A stretch of 64,000 nt of DNA from Arcuatula senhousia (GCA_963971305.1 OZ020306.1:34493512-34557511); one strand, 5' to 3'. Counted from the stretch's first letter, positions 45,601 to 60,600 are shown. Made by a program: numbers and translations. Notes: generated from the sequence alone by a model not told the origin.

Positions 45601-48600
45601 TATCTTTATGTCAGTGCATTAATTTGTGCAATTCAGAAACAAGAAGCTTTTCAATATAATTGATTTGGTTTCTTTAATGATTTTCTAGAATCTACAAAGA
45701 TTTGTTTGAGAAACCCAAGGCATAAATTACACATGTTAAAGAATCACCCACAACTTACGGAAGTTTCTTGTCCTTTTCTGCTTTTGTTTCTTTCGGTAAT
45801 GTTTCAGTCTTTGTCTTTGTAGCAGGTGATGGGGTTGTCACTGCAGACGAACTAACTTTGGCAGCGAACGATTCAAAGAATTGATCCATTTTTTCTGTTT
45901 CATCTTTGGCATCTTTTTCAGTGTCCACAATAGATATTGTAGGATTGGGCCTACCTGGTCGTCTTGTTCTATTGGGCCTTGGCCTATTCTTACCAGCACA
46001 CTGTAATAAGTTAGCTGGCGGCTCTTTGTTTGGTAATGAGGCTAAAGGTGCTTCTGATGACTTTGGAGGTGTAGTAGTCTCTGAAGAAAACAATAACAAT
46101 TAAAATCAATTATTTTAAAAAGTTACTCCAGTTTTTAAATTCTAATACAGTATACATATACTGTGGTTTCATTTTTATACATGTTTTATCAATTTTCGTG
46201 GTTTTCTGTGGATGGCCTTAATCCACCAAATTTGATACCCAACAAAAAGTGAAATTAACATTGATCATTATTCTGAAGTTCCATGAATTAAAAAATCCAC
46301 GAAATTATCTTTTTCATCAAACAAGAAAATTGGTACCCACAAAAATAAATGTATCAACAATAAGCAAAATTTATTTTCAATCTTTGCTACTTTAGTATAA
46401 AATAATCTTTTTCCTGTCATAATGATTATTTTACATTATTCATAGATTAGAAAAACACATCAAATATTGGCTGAATAAAAATTAATGAGAAACTGTACAA
46501 GCATAAAATTTGTACAAAAATAATTTCAAGTAAAAAGTTGGGACCATTGTGTAATTCATACTTTGAACCTATCCTTATGACTCACATACAGACAAACAGC
46601 ATTGACCTACATTTATGTTTGGCATTAAAAATCATAAACTAACTTGCAACTTCAGCAGCCACATTAAGTGTGGTACTACTCTGTCCTGTGCCACCACTAT
46701 TAGTGGCATAACATGTATAAGTCCCAGCATCCCCTTTTTCTACAGATTCGATGATCAGGGATGGATTTTCAGGAGTACTTCCACTGTACTTCTTCCCAGT
46801 CGTGCTGATTTTGGATGAGCTGCTATTTTTCTTCCAGCACACCTCTGTGACAGGAGAGTTCACTGTACAGGTCAAGGTCACAGATTTACCAGCAGTGGCA
46901 GACACAGTGGAATTGTTTATAGTCACTTTAGGTGGTTCTTCATCTAGATCTGTGGAAAGACATTTATTTATGAAACAAGAAACAGTTTAAAGATCGTTCA
47001 CATTAGGCTGCTAAAAAAAATGCTGATAGCCTGTCTCCAATTATTTTTTGAAACTTTCATGTTACTATATGGTTTCCATCTCTAATAATGTCATTTTTCT
47101 TCATATAAATTATCCTCAATTTTCATTGGTCAGCAGTGCTTTTGGAAGGAAATATTTTTGTGTAAATAAAGGTAATAACAAAATTACCAAACTTGGAGAA
47201 TCAATCTAAAATGTCCATAAGACTAGACAAAAAAAGGAAGACATACCAGAATAAAAAGCTTCGCCGAGCGCAGCATGATACGACCGCAACATGTTGAACC
47301 CTGTACGGTTTAGGCCCAATATGGATAGTCAATTGCTCTGGACATATGCAGCCCATGGTGGACTGACAAAGGTTTTTGACACATGCAGCTTTGGTGGACT
47401 TTCTAAATTAACATTTTAAAAGGAATTATTTTTTTTCCAAAGGAGATCAAAATCAGACCACAAATAAATAAGTTTCGATTTTGGCCCCTAATTTCATAAC
47501 AGGGGAAAAGGGGGGGGGGTCGCAAAAATTAATTCTCAATTTTGTATCCACTATTTGACAAGAACAAACATGCAAACAAAATTTTCAAAATCGGATCACA
47601 AGTAAAAAAATTTCCATTTTGGTCCCTTTTGGCCCCTAATTACATAATAAGGGGAAAAAGATGGGGGTAGCAAAAATTAATTTTCAATTTTGCATCCGCT
47701 ATTTGACAAGAACAAACATGCAAAAAAAATTTTCAAAATCGGTCCACTAATAAAAATGTTTCGATTTTGGCCCCTTTTAGGGCCGTAACCCCTATAAGGG
47801 GTCATCTGACAACTTCGACCCTATGGAGACTTTTGTAGAGCTAAATGAGCTGAACAATTAAGCAAGCAACAGCTTTTTGCTATCTGCAATAGTTTTCATA
47901 CTATAGGGCAAAAACATGAAAAAATGCTATTTTTCACCTTTAAGGGGCCGTAACCCCTATAAGGGGTCATCTGACAACTTCGACCATATGGAGACTTTTG
48001 TAGAGCTAAATGAGCTAAACAATTAAGCAAGCAACAGCTTTTTGCTATCTGCAATAGTTTTCATACTATAGGGCAAAAACATGAAAAAATGCTATTTTTC
48101 ACCTTTAAGGGGCCGTAACCCCTATAAGGGGTCATCTGACAACTTCGACCATATGGAGACTTTTGTAGAGCTAAATGAGCTAAACAATTAAGCGAGCAAC
48201 AGCTTTTTGCTATCTGCAATAGTTTTCATACTATAGGGCAAAAACATGAAAAAATGCTATTTTTCACCTTTAAGGGGCCGTAACCCCTATAAGGGGTCAT
48301 CTGACAACTTCGACCAAATGGAGACTTTTGTAGAACTTTTGATCCTGAAGCAGTAGGGTGGCATCAGATTTCATCTTTCTCTTATACTTTTTGAATTACA
48401 AGCCAAAAACAGTAGTCTGACCCCCCTGGTCTATTTTTAGCCACAGCGGCCATGTTTTTTGACGAATCAGAACTTGAAACACATCTGTAGTGCATGACAC
48501 CCTATTGATCAATCATACCAAGTTTCATTGAATTCTGTTCAGTAGTTTCAGAGGAAAAGATTTTTGAAAAAGTTATTGTAAGAACAACTAAAAGTTGCAA

Positions 48601-51600
48601 TTTGGCCCCTTTTGGCCCTTAATTTCTAAACGAAAAAAGGGGGGACTCCCAAAATCAATCCCATCCATCCTTTAATGGTAAGAAATATCATTGTCAAATT
48701 TCATTGGATTTGGATAACTAGAACTAAAGTTATCGTGTATACACTAAAGTTAACAGACGACGACGACAACGACGACAACGACGACAGCATCATACCATTA
48801 TACGTCCGCAAATTTTTTGCGGTCGTATAAAAATGGGTCAAAGACAGAAATGGCTGGATTTTGTTTAAAAGGAAGTATATGAGCCACAGACCTGAAATCA
48901 GATCCCATCTTATGGGAGCCCATACTGATGCTGCATACCAAATATCAAGAGGCTGTGATTAGTAATTGCTGAGAAAACTGTTACAAAAATTTTCTATAAT
49001 TGGACATTTATGTCAAAAATTAATTAAGTCGGTAAAAGTGACATTAAAAGCAGAAGCCAAGTTGATAAAATTATAAGCTATAAATATCATTTTTTTAAAG
49101 AATTAATTCCATCAAACATGGTCTTATTACCCCATAATACATAATGTTCCATAACTGATTTGCAGACCATTTTTTTCTACATTTCAAAAGTAAAGAATGA
49201 CACTGGTGCTTACCAATAGATGTGCTTAAGTCCAAAATTTGGTCAACTGTAATATAAATAATATAATTTATATAAAGAAAAGCTAATACAAAAACAATTT
49301 TACAAATATTGGTAGCAAGTCTTCAGAGTTTATTTCATCATCAAATATACCTTTATAAATCACTGAATGAGAATGTTTCAAATACATTCCTGAGAGAAAA
49401 TCAGTGTTAAGACTGATACAGTTTATTGACAATTTTATGGACAAAAATGGTTGAGAAAGATATCAATTGTGAGTCACATACAAAATGTGATAAAGAAAAA
49501 CTTAATGTTTTTGCATAGAAAGAAAAACTTGTACATTTACCATGTTTACTAAAGTTTCTATTTTTTTGTGTGTTTTTGTTCAATACATGTTTTTGTACAC
49601 TATGATGATCTTGCACCTAAAATTTTCACACACATTATTTTATAAACACACCAGTGAATGTTTTTGAAATATAAGAAGTGTGTTAGTGTCAATGTATATA
49701 AATATGATTATACATGTACTATAAAATATGTATGAATGGTATGTTGGATATAAATGGTTAAAGCATTACAAATATGTTGCAGAAGTATAAGAGCATGTCT
49801 AAGTTCTATAATATACTAATTAAAGTATTTGTTTTCTGAACAAGGAATACAATGTCAGTAGTATCCCTGTAAACACAAAATTAACTTTTATTGGAGGCTA
49901 TGACTTTTGTAAGTAAAATGGATGTAAAGAAAAAATAGACTAAAAGAATACATGTTGTTATATACTTACAATACATCAAATGCAGGATATCAAGTTTATT
50001 TAAGAATTTAATGAAAAGACCAGTTTGAAGTGATAGGGAGTATAAGATAGCTAACATAAAGGGAAAACAAAATTGGAGGGTTATATTTACAATATTATTT
50101 GTATTTAAATTATAATGTCAATGCTTAAATATCCAAAAGGAACCATTTTGTCTCTTTTAATATCTCAGGAAATAAGATGGATGTATAACATCAAGCTCAG
50201 GTCACATGACTTAAATTGACCAATACCTTTCTTTCCATCTGTTTTGTCAGCCTTTTTGCTGTCGTCTGCTTCATGGACGGTTACCAAGGCACCAACATTT
50301 GAGGAACTGGGAGGGGTATTTGTCCTAGATCCAGGACAAGGTTTGGGTGGTGCAGACTCGAGGGGATTTACACTGTTGTAAACTTCTAAAGCTTTAAGTA
50401 CATGATCTGCTTCTAAGAGGAGGAATCAAGCATTGGTTAGCAAAGCAATATACTACAGTGAGATATGGTCAGAGTTATCCTTTACATGGCCTCAAAGTGA
50501 AAACTCACGGACAGCAAAAGATGTTTCATAAAATTTTGCCCTAATTGAAAATCACTTTTGATAACTTTTCATAAAGAAGTCTCCGTAATAAATGCCATGT
50601 AAAAGATAAAACTAAAGGTTATAGAAATCTGTGACCACAAAATGGTTAGGTGAAAACTCATCCTATGTAGCTACACAGTAGTGTGTGTGTGTGTAGTATA
50701 AAAATTATGCTGTGTAGCTACATTTGTTATATAGACGTGTATTGATATTGTGCTTTTAGCTTAATATTATTGTGTTTGTGTGTGCTACACAGCAAGACTC
50801 ATTTTAAGAAAATCATATCTTAAAGTTAATTCAAATATCTATATACTTAAGGCACAATGATACACTTTAAGAAGATTTTGGTTAAGTAACACACAAAGAG
50901 ATTTAAAAAAAAAATTCTTATAAACATTTAATTTATGTCAAATAAGAATTTATTTTTTCTTTTACTTAACACCCAAACTATTCAAAATTGAAGGATTTTT
51001 GGATAGGATGCAAAGTAAAGATTTAGCAGGAGCAAGATTCTTGAATACAATACTAAAAAGCTCTAAGAAACAGTTTTATAGAATCAATGTAAGAAAGAAG
51101 AATGTTTTAACTGGTAGTTGAGAAAAGTTTCATTTAATCAAAAATTCTTTGAGAAAAAGTTTTCTCAAAACAAATAAGACATGACCTTGTTTCTTTAAGT
51201 AAGAGGTGATTTAATCATTACATTTATTATGAGATTTTTCTATCTATAGAAATGATCTAAAAAGCTGTATTATTTTCTATGTAGATAGTTATAAATCACT
51301 CTAAACAAGCATTAATTTCAAGCACGGAAAAACTACAAGTATTTTACTACAGAAGGTCTGTAAGGGTGTTGTCTTACCTATAACTGTTGGAGGACGATTC
51401 TTCCTGTTTTTAACTGTCTCCCTCTTGTTTGCAATATTTGGAGTTCCCTGAAAAATAATTATTTATTAATTAATTGGCATTCATTTTCCATTTACATTAT
51501 GATGGATTTTGTCTAAATTAAACAACAAACAATCAAAATTGAAATTATTTTTTTATGTGAATAAGCAATGTTTATGTATCAAATTTATATGCTTAAATTG

Positions 51601-54600
51601 CAATGTCTGTTTTATATTTCTGAAAATTATTTTATAAGCATAAGTAAATTAAATTAAAAGATTCAATTAAATATAAATAAGTCCACATAATTCACATACT
51701 ATCTTTTAACCACTGAAAATAAAAATTATTATTTTTACAAGACAAAGGTATTATTTTCATAATACAAAGTGGCATGCACAAAAAATACCAGTAGATTATT
51801 CTAAATACTGCTTACTCTATTGTTTCCTAAATAATCACTCCCATATAAAATTTAAAAAAGACATAAATTCTAAAACCTGAATGGGTTAGTGGCCTTAAGT
51901 TTTATCAAACAAAGGTTCATGCAATAACAAAGCTAACAAAAAAATCTGTTTAAAAAGAAAATAGCAGTGGAAAATTATAGAAAAACCACACCACATCACA
52001 TCACTGATTAATTCTGTCCACACAAAACCATACAGACTTACTGGTGCTTTATGGAAAACATGGAAATCATGATGTACATGATGTAACTGGAAGATGAAGA
52101 GAAAAAACTTGATAAATGGTGATACACAGCTAGAGATACAGAGGTTTAGTATCTTTTGAAGACATTAAAATTCATGTATCATCTGTCACAGTAAAAAAAT
52201 GCTGCATTTTTGTTGAGACAAACCTAAAATCAAATACATGTACTACCATACAAAACACCACACTAATACTGCATACCAAATATCAAAAGGCTGCGATAAG
52301 TAGTTACTGAGAAAACTGTTATGAAAACACCCCCCCCCCCAATACATTCACCATTTTATGACCCAGTTTTTCGCTTTGTGAAATAAATTTTGTTTAAACA
52401 AGAGGCTCCCAGGAGCCTGAATCGCTCATCTGACATTTGTGCCTGAAGTAAAGGTTATCATACAAAATCTATTTGATGTTGAAAGGGTCATAAGATTAAT
52501 AAGGGGGTCATCTGACAATATGGCGGATCTTAAGGTGCTGATCACTTTTGTTCTCAATCAAAATCTAAAAATCTGTCACCCTTTTTGAGTTATTACCAAA
52601 AAAATGCAGTTTAACCTAATGTTCTATTTTTAGCCACAGCGGCAATGTTTTACAACCAATCAATAATCCCCACATCAGTTCTATACACCTAATGCTAATA
52701 AACATCAATACCAAGTTTGGTTCAAATTGAACTTAAAGTGTCAGAGGGTTTAACGTTTTCAATGTAATGAGGAAATGCTTTTTAAATGCTCAATTTGGAT
52801 GTTCTAAGGGCAATAACTCCTCAAAGGAAAGGGCCTACAACGTTGACCCTTTGCATATTTTGTAGATCTTGATGTGCTCAACAATATGTAATTTAAATTT
52901 CTCAAATATCTTGTATAGTTTTCAAGATATTGAGCTAAACAGGTGCAAAATTTGCAAAAAAATCCACAAAAAGGGCAATAACTCCTACATGGGTTGTTGG
53001 ATTTTCTTCAACATTTCAGAGCTGGTAGATCTTGAGGTGCTGATCAATTTTGTTCCCTATCAAAATTTTAAAATCTGCCATATACCCCCCTATGTTCTAT
53101 TTTTAGCCACAGCGGCCATGTTTTACGACCAATCAAAAATCCTCACATCAGTTCTATACACCAAATGCTAATAAACAACTATATCAAGTTTGGTTCAAAT
53201 TGGACTTAAAGTGTCAGAGGAATTAACATTTTCAATGTAATGATGAAATGCTGTTAAAAAGCTCAATTTTGACATTCTTAGGGCAATAACTTCCCGAAGG
53301 AAAGGTCCTACAACGTTGACCCTGTTACATATTTTGTAGATCTTGATGTGCTCAACAACATGCAATTTAAATTTCTGAAATATCTAGTATAGTTTTCAAG
53401 ATATTGAGCTAAACAGGTGCAAAATTTGCAAAAAATCCACAAAAAGGGCAATAACTCCTACATGGGTTGTTGGATTTTCTTCAAAATTTCAGGGTAGGTA
53501 GATCTTGAGGTGCTGATCACTTTTATCTGTAGTCGTTTTTGAATTATTTGCAAAAAACATTTTACCCTATGTTCTATTTTTAGCCATGGCGGCCATGTTT
53601 TTCAACGAATAAAATCCCCACGCTAGTTTTATACTACCTATGCTAATTGACAACTGTGCCAAATTTAAAAGCCATTGGACTTATGGTGTTAGAGGAGTTA
53701 ACGTTTGAAAAATGTTAACGACGACGGACAACGGACGACTGACAACGGACAATGACATATGCCAAGTGATGGCAATAGCTCAAATGGACCTTCGGTCCAG
53801 GTGAGCTAAAAAGGTGAAGAAAAGAATATATATCATGTGATAGATCTTATTGCCATGAAGGCCAGCACATGAAATAGACTAAAATAAATGCTTTTACTCA
53901 TGCTTAAGATATTAAAAAGATGTAATTGTTCAAATGAGTGACAAAGTGTTTAAGAGGCTGTCCAAGCAAAACTCAGGCAATAGCTGGCACATGAAAAATT
54001 TTGTTTTTCAAAAATTTTCATTGATTTCACATCAGGTTAACATCCATTCCTCAAAACAAATTCAGATTTTTGGTTTATTGAAGTGATAACTTAGATAAAA
54101 TTTATATAGAATGCATTGAAAATATGCAGAAAAGGGGAGATAACTCTTGCATATTTGCAAAATTTGGTTGCTTTGTTCATGAACTTTCAGGCTGAATCAC
54201 AAGCCATTCATGATGCTTTCAAACGAATCCTGGTGATTTTTGTTTTACAAATGAGTCCAACAATATATCAAAACAATAAATTTGCTGGGATAAAATTCTT
54301 CATGTGCCAGCTTCTGTAGGATTTTGCCTGATTTCTACATGGACAGCCTCTTAATAAATCTCATTCAGAGAGGAAGGGATCAGAAGAGTTATGTCTTGAA
54401 AATACAGATTTTGGAAAATATTTCCATTGAGCTTTATGCAGTTTTGACTTTAAACATTAAATATAAATTTCCAGGAATTGTCCTATAGGTAAATATTCTA
54501 TAACTAAAATGAACAACTGATTAAGGTTCTTCCCTGAGGCCCTGACACTGGGAATACAAAAACATGATGCAATCCAACAGTAAAGTCAATTTGATTGCAA

Positions 54601-57600
54601 TAATTATTCTAGTTAATATTTATACATTTGGTTTGTATATAAATGTGACAATAACAATGAAAGCATCAATGACAACAAGACAGGTTTAACAAATTCCTGC
54701 AAATGAAGTATGTTAATAAATATCAACAAAGAACACATTGACATAAATAAAAGCCTCACTGAACAGTAAGAATCAGCTAGAAAGCTAACATGATTATCAA
54801 AATTTTGAGGCAATATCTTTCAAGTAAAGATCATTTACAGTCATAACTTATTGTGAGTAAAATTTAGAAGACACTTTAATTGGACTTGTTGGAATGTCTT
54901 AAAATACAATGCTTTTCTGTAGATCACAAAATGCTCAAAATATCTTTTTTCAGCATGCTTTCTGGTCTTCAACATGAAGCTAAGAGAGTGAAAGACTTTA
55001 AATCAAATCCCACAATATCAGACTTTATAGTGACGTTGCATACCAAATATCAAAAAGCTGTTGAGAAAACTGTTTCTAAATTATTTACCCCTCTTGCTTA
55101 TCAAACATTACCCAATTTACAATCCAGATCTTACTCTGTTAGATCTTTCTAAAATTCAAAAAATAAACTTGAAATTTTTAAGCCTACAATCTTTTTATAG
55201 CCAATACATCTTAACTTAAATTTATTTCAATACAAATAAAATTAAATACTTAAGTTTATAACATTCTTCATGAACAAACATTATAGACCAAGAAAAAGAT
55301 CTCATTCATTATTAAGTTTTATGTATAGCTTATTAAAGATCGAGATATGATTTGTTTTTAATGACATCATTCATTTAGAGATTCAGGCATACATAGAGTT
55401 TACAGCATTAGGCTGAAGCTTGTTGACACTTACTTCCTCCGTCTTCTTAGTTTGAACAGGCTGTGTTAATTATACAGAAATCTTACAATTTTATGCAAAG
55501 CAATCTTAAACTAAAGCCTGCTTTTTTTTAAATTTTAACCTAACATAACAAAATCAGGTGGCTAAATAGGTTGGTGATTGTTCAAAAGACAACCACCTAT
55601 GAGTATTATATCTGTATTTTGTAATAAAGGATAAATAAACAATTTTATTGATTTCTAACTACAAGTACATGCTTGTTTTCTTAAATAAGATATAAGCCAC
55701 ACAAGAAAGGTAAAGACATATCAGACTTGGAATGGTATTTTTTACTTAAATTTCTGTATTATCTATCAAGTCTTTATACAAATTACTACAATATTTTGCC
55801 ACATGTATATTTTCTTAATGCAAACCCCATTGTATCCCCTGTTAAGAGAAACAAGGTCAAGGTTAAATGAGGTCATGCTTTGGTAACATTACCTTCTTTG
55901 TTGAAAAGCATGACAAAAAGTCCTTTTGAAAAATTAAAGCATAATTTTTTTCATTCTTAGCAAGATTTAAGCTTGATAGCAAAAAATGTGAAATAGTAAA
56001 AAGCAAAGCTCTTGAACAAAATCTTTTTACTACCGTAATCCTTTTTCTGAACTAGTTAAGAGTGAGTATATTGTAAACTTATCTAATAAACTCAAATATG
56101 TATTTTATAATATGTAGAATCATTTTAACTGTTTTTATATGCAAAAAGATGCATTTCTTTTAAAAAATCTTTTATAATATAAAATAAAGTATTGATGTTC
56201 ATATTCCAGACTTAAAAGTAAATTGGATTAAATTTCAAAATAATTCATTTAAATAAGCATCAATAAACTGCTGACAACAGAATATTTTTGTAACTGTATA
56301 TTAAAAATCATTTTTTCTAAAAACACATCTATGGGTAATTGGTTAATTTAAAAGTCCATTGCCTGAAACTGCTAGGTTTAAATGGAATAGCCTTTCACAT
56401 TATATTCCCCAGCCCTTCACATAATTTCCCCCTTCATGGATCTTTCCCAATACATACCATAGGAGAACTACTAGCACTATCAGAAGACTTGTTGGAGACC
56501 AGATCCTCCAGGCTCCCAGATTTCTGTTTATCTTCTTTCTCCTTTTCTTCTTCCACTTTGTTTGTAGATATCTTACTAACTCTTCCTACTTTACTCTTCT
56601 CTTTGTTCAGGTGGTTTGTCTATGAAAAATATCAGATTGGTGTTTTGTTATTAGCAATATTTTTTAATGTCAACTCATTTTCAAGAAAAAATAGTATTCT
56701 TTGTTCACCATCAGAACCCCAAACACTGTACATGTATATCTAATTTCTTTAGCAAAACAGTTAAATATTTGATGAAATTTACTTTTTAAGATTACAAACA
56801 TGAAAATAAATGCCCCCTAATATCTGATACATCCCTTTTCATTTTAAAGGACCCCTTAAATTACCCCTATACAGTGGATGTTGTAATTCATCCCCGCATT
56901 TCATCTACAATTTTCATGAAATGCTAATAAATGTATCAACTCATGACTACTTAACTGTACTTATTTTCACAATTTTACCATTTCACTCAAGTTAGTGGGT
57001 ACTTAATTTCGTGTTTTCTGCTTTATATTTGAATACATTTTTTTTTTCGCAGGTATTTTATTTCGCGAAAAATGGCTGGCCGCGATAATAGGTATGTTTA
57101 CAGTTTTTATTGTAATTTTTGTTACTGTGGATCTGGTACATATTTTTTTTTTGGGGGGGGGGGGTTTTCTTTGTTATAATCTGTATTGTTTTAATGGTAT
57201 TGATTTATTAATGTCTCATTCTTAAATATTATAACATGTACATGTATGTAACATGTATGTAAATGTGGAAGAAAATGGGTATACAACTTGTGTATAAATC
57301 ATAATTTCAATGAAAAAAGTATACAAAATACATTTTTGTTTATTCCTGAATATTTACTGATGAATTAAATGCAAATAATTTTATGCAAATAATTAATTGC
57401 TTGACTAATATGTTGTGTGACTAAATACCAGTTTCTTATGACTGGCTGATAGGTTTTCTATCACAGCATCCACTACTCTGTCAGATATGTTGGTGGCCAC
57501 AGCTAGATTGACCTCACTGTATAAAGACAAGAAAATAATCAAGTGCCAATTATATGCATTTATTTTTCTTCTTCAATATATTGTATTGATCAGCATAAAT

Positions 57601-60600
57601 ATTCTTTGTAATGGTTGTGCACAAAACTCTCTATTTTGTAATAAAGAAAGTTGAAACGCTGAAGCAAGAAACAGGTACAAACTACATAAAGCTAGTGATG
57701 TTATGATGCAGTAAAATCTGTAATGGAAAATCACTAGCAGTGGGGCTTCCGCAGGGTACCCCCCTCAGGTTGCAAGGTCGCTTTTAAAAGGGGTCTGAGG
57801 TCACAAGGTCGCTTTTAAAAGGCATATTTTGGCAGGGGTCGCAGGTTGTTTTTTGGCATAGGTCGATTTTATGAAGTGTAGGTCGGAAGTCGCACTTAAA
57901 AAGCCCTCAGGTTGCAGGTCGTTTTTAACTCTGCGGGAGCCACAGCAGTCTTAATGTACTACAAAAAATGTACCAAAATTGTCATATACTAAAGGAAACA
58001 ATGTTGAAGTGTGAGATATTCAAAATGATAATGTAAACAATGATAATGATGGAGAAACATAAAACCTTGATAAACCCACTTCTTCTTTTGAAATGCATGT
58101 ACTAAGTCAAGACTATTGCAATTTTACAATTTTTATCAGTATTTCTTTGCGTAATTTTGTCTCTTATTCTTGAACACTTGATCATCCCAGTTAGGTCGTT
58201 TTGTTATTATTTCTGATTTATGTACAATGAATTCTATCCTACCTGAGTTTATTTAGTATATCCATCTCTATCACAGTCAGTGAGTGAGCAGCAAAGTCAT
58301 CAGGTAACGTACTCTTCTTGTATGAGCCAGACTGGAGCTCTGTACTGAACTCCTGTAATAAATAACATAGTTTCATATCATACAATCATTTATAGTAAGC
58401 AAAGACTTTTGAGTTAACCAAGACCAATTAACACTTCAATTTGTAAATGTGAATAAAACAATTTGTTAAGCTTTGTCACAGTTGTATTTGCTATTTCAAA
58501 AACTTTTAGTGTTTCATCAATGATTGTGTAGAAATTATGGTATCTATTAATTCTGTTAAATACAGCAACATTTTGATAAATTTTCTTAAGTTTGTGATGT
58601 TTTCGTTTTAATATTATCAAAAATCTGGTCAACTATATTTGAAATCATTTTTTTAAAGAATTTAAAAAAAAAACACATTTGATTGTAAAATATCTTCCCT
58701 CAGTCAACCTATTGAACACTTGCAAGTGTTTAAAATCGACTTTCACAACTTAAATCTGCTTTTGTTCATCAATGTACTCACCTTATCATTTGTAATGGCT
58801 GTCAGCTGATTTGTTGTACATTCTAACATGCCTTCCACAGTTTTCTGTAAATACAATACAGCATTGATGAGTGGGATATTCAAAATGATAATGTAAACAA
58901 ATGGAGTCAAACATTTCACATGTTTTCTATTGAAGGAGAGCTCAATCTTAGTTTATTCATCAACTCATCAACTGGGTGTTTTTTTCCTTTAGTATATGAC
59001 AATTTTGGTAGTACTTGTTCCTGGCAAAAGGCGTCTGCTGAAGGCCGGTGGCTTACCAGCTGATTGTTTGTTTCTGGCAGATGTTATGACTGCACATGCG
59101 CATTGTACTAGCTATCAGCCGTTAAATTTAGACTGGCTACAAGCGGTACAAGATGGCAGCAAAGTACAACAATTTTATATTAATAAATGGTTAAAATAAT
59201 TTTATTATGATCAAGGCATTGCCCTCAAATTTTGAGTATATAAAATTAAATTCATTCCACTGTAAGTTTTTTGGGGATTGATGGGATGAGATAATTAGGG
59301 ATGATGTAATGGTAAATTTTGTAAAAATACCGACAAAATCACTTGTTGTAATATCCCCCAGTCACTTGACCGGTCAAATTCAGGCCAAGCCGATTGTCAG
59401 AAACAAGTGCTTTGTTAGGTTTCACCATGGTGTGAAATAGAATAGAAGAAGAAGAAGAATGTTTTATTAACCAAAAGCATGGGCCCACAAGGGGCATGAT
59501 ACAGAGCAATTAACACAATGTAATAACAATTAATATAAGTTACATAGGAAGTATATAATTATCACCTATATATTAGTATATTTATTTTCAGTATATTTGG
59601 AGTCATTAAGATTATATCAAGTACTAGTATTCTTATTATAAGCACTCAGGTACAACTCAGACGAGGAGATCGGCCTATTAATGGAAGCAATGGTGCACAG
59701 TTAGATTTAAAAAGTTATATATAATATAATTCTACAAGTTAGCTACAAAACGGGAGTGGCCATCCTCGTGTCAAAAGCAGATACACTAGCACATGAGGTA
59801 ATATATCTGAAGATGGCACCGAGGGACAATGCTCTATGGCACATTCCAGTTTTGGCCCTTGTATATGAGTGGCTGCAGGACCAGGTGGTCATCCTTGTGT
59901 AGTATGTACATGCATAAGCAGATATAAGCTAAATGGTTACACGTGTACAAACGGCACCAAGGGACGGTGCTCTATGACACACACTTGTCCTTGCCATTTA
60001 AAACTTAAATTTTAAACCACCTGCACCACTAAATATTAGACGCCTTTATTAATTCACAAATTTTTAGTAATATATCTACGTTTTCGGTGTTGAGTAACCA
60101 AATTAGCTTTCCACTAAAATAAATGCACATGACACAAAATATTTTAAATTTTGCATAAATAACTGCCCCCAGCCTAACACATATGTATCATAAATTCCAA
60201 AGTATAACCAAAAGTACCTTACCTTGATTTGATTATCTAGGACAGTCTTCAGTTCCACTGAAAGCTCTTTTAGACGTTTGACCACTGGGCTGTCTTCATC
60301 AACAGATTTATCTGCTATGTCTTGTAATCTGGGCAGTAACTGTAAAGATAGAGAAATGATAAGCAATGCTAATATTCTTTCCCAGTAGTAAAGTTTGACC
60401 ACTGGGCTGTCTTCATCAACAGATTTATCTGCTATGTCTTGTAATCTGGGCAGTAACTGTAAAGATAGAGAAATGATAAGTAATGCTAATATTCTTTCCC
60501 AGTAGTAAAGTTTGACCACTGGGCTGTCTTCATCAACAGATTTATCTGCTATGTCTTGTAATCTGGGCAGTAACTGTAAAGATAGAGAAATGATAAGTAA

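Noticed and set aside
46644..46949. Ig exon as part of a separate membrane receptor gene nested in the CARMIL intron
   Set aside because: No signal peptide, second Ig, membrane segment or own start/stop found nearby; the phases fit CARMIL on both sides. Kept as the main alternative to test.
54880..55152. 90-codon plus-strand ORF
   Set aside because: No recognisable domain; it contains the phrase GCATACCAAATATCAAAAAG shared with other repeats near 48940 and 52270, so it is probably repeat-derived.
58996..59199. 67-codon plus-strand ORF with less AT-rich codons
   Set aside because: Short, antisense within a CARMIL intron, without domain similarity. Possibly a fragment of an old element, but not supportable as a gene.
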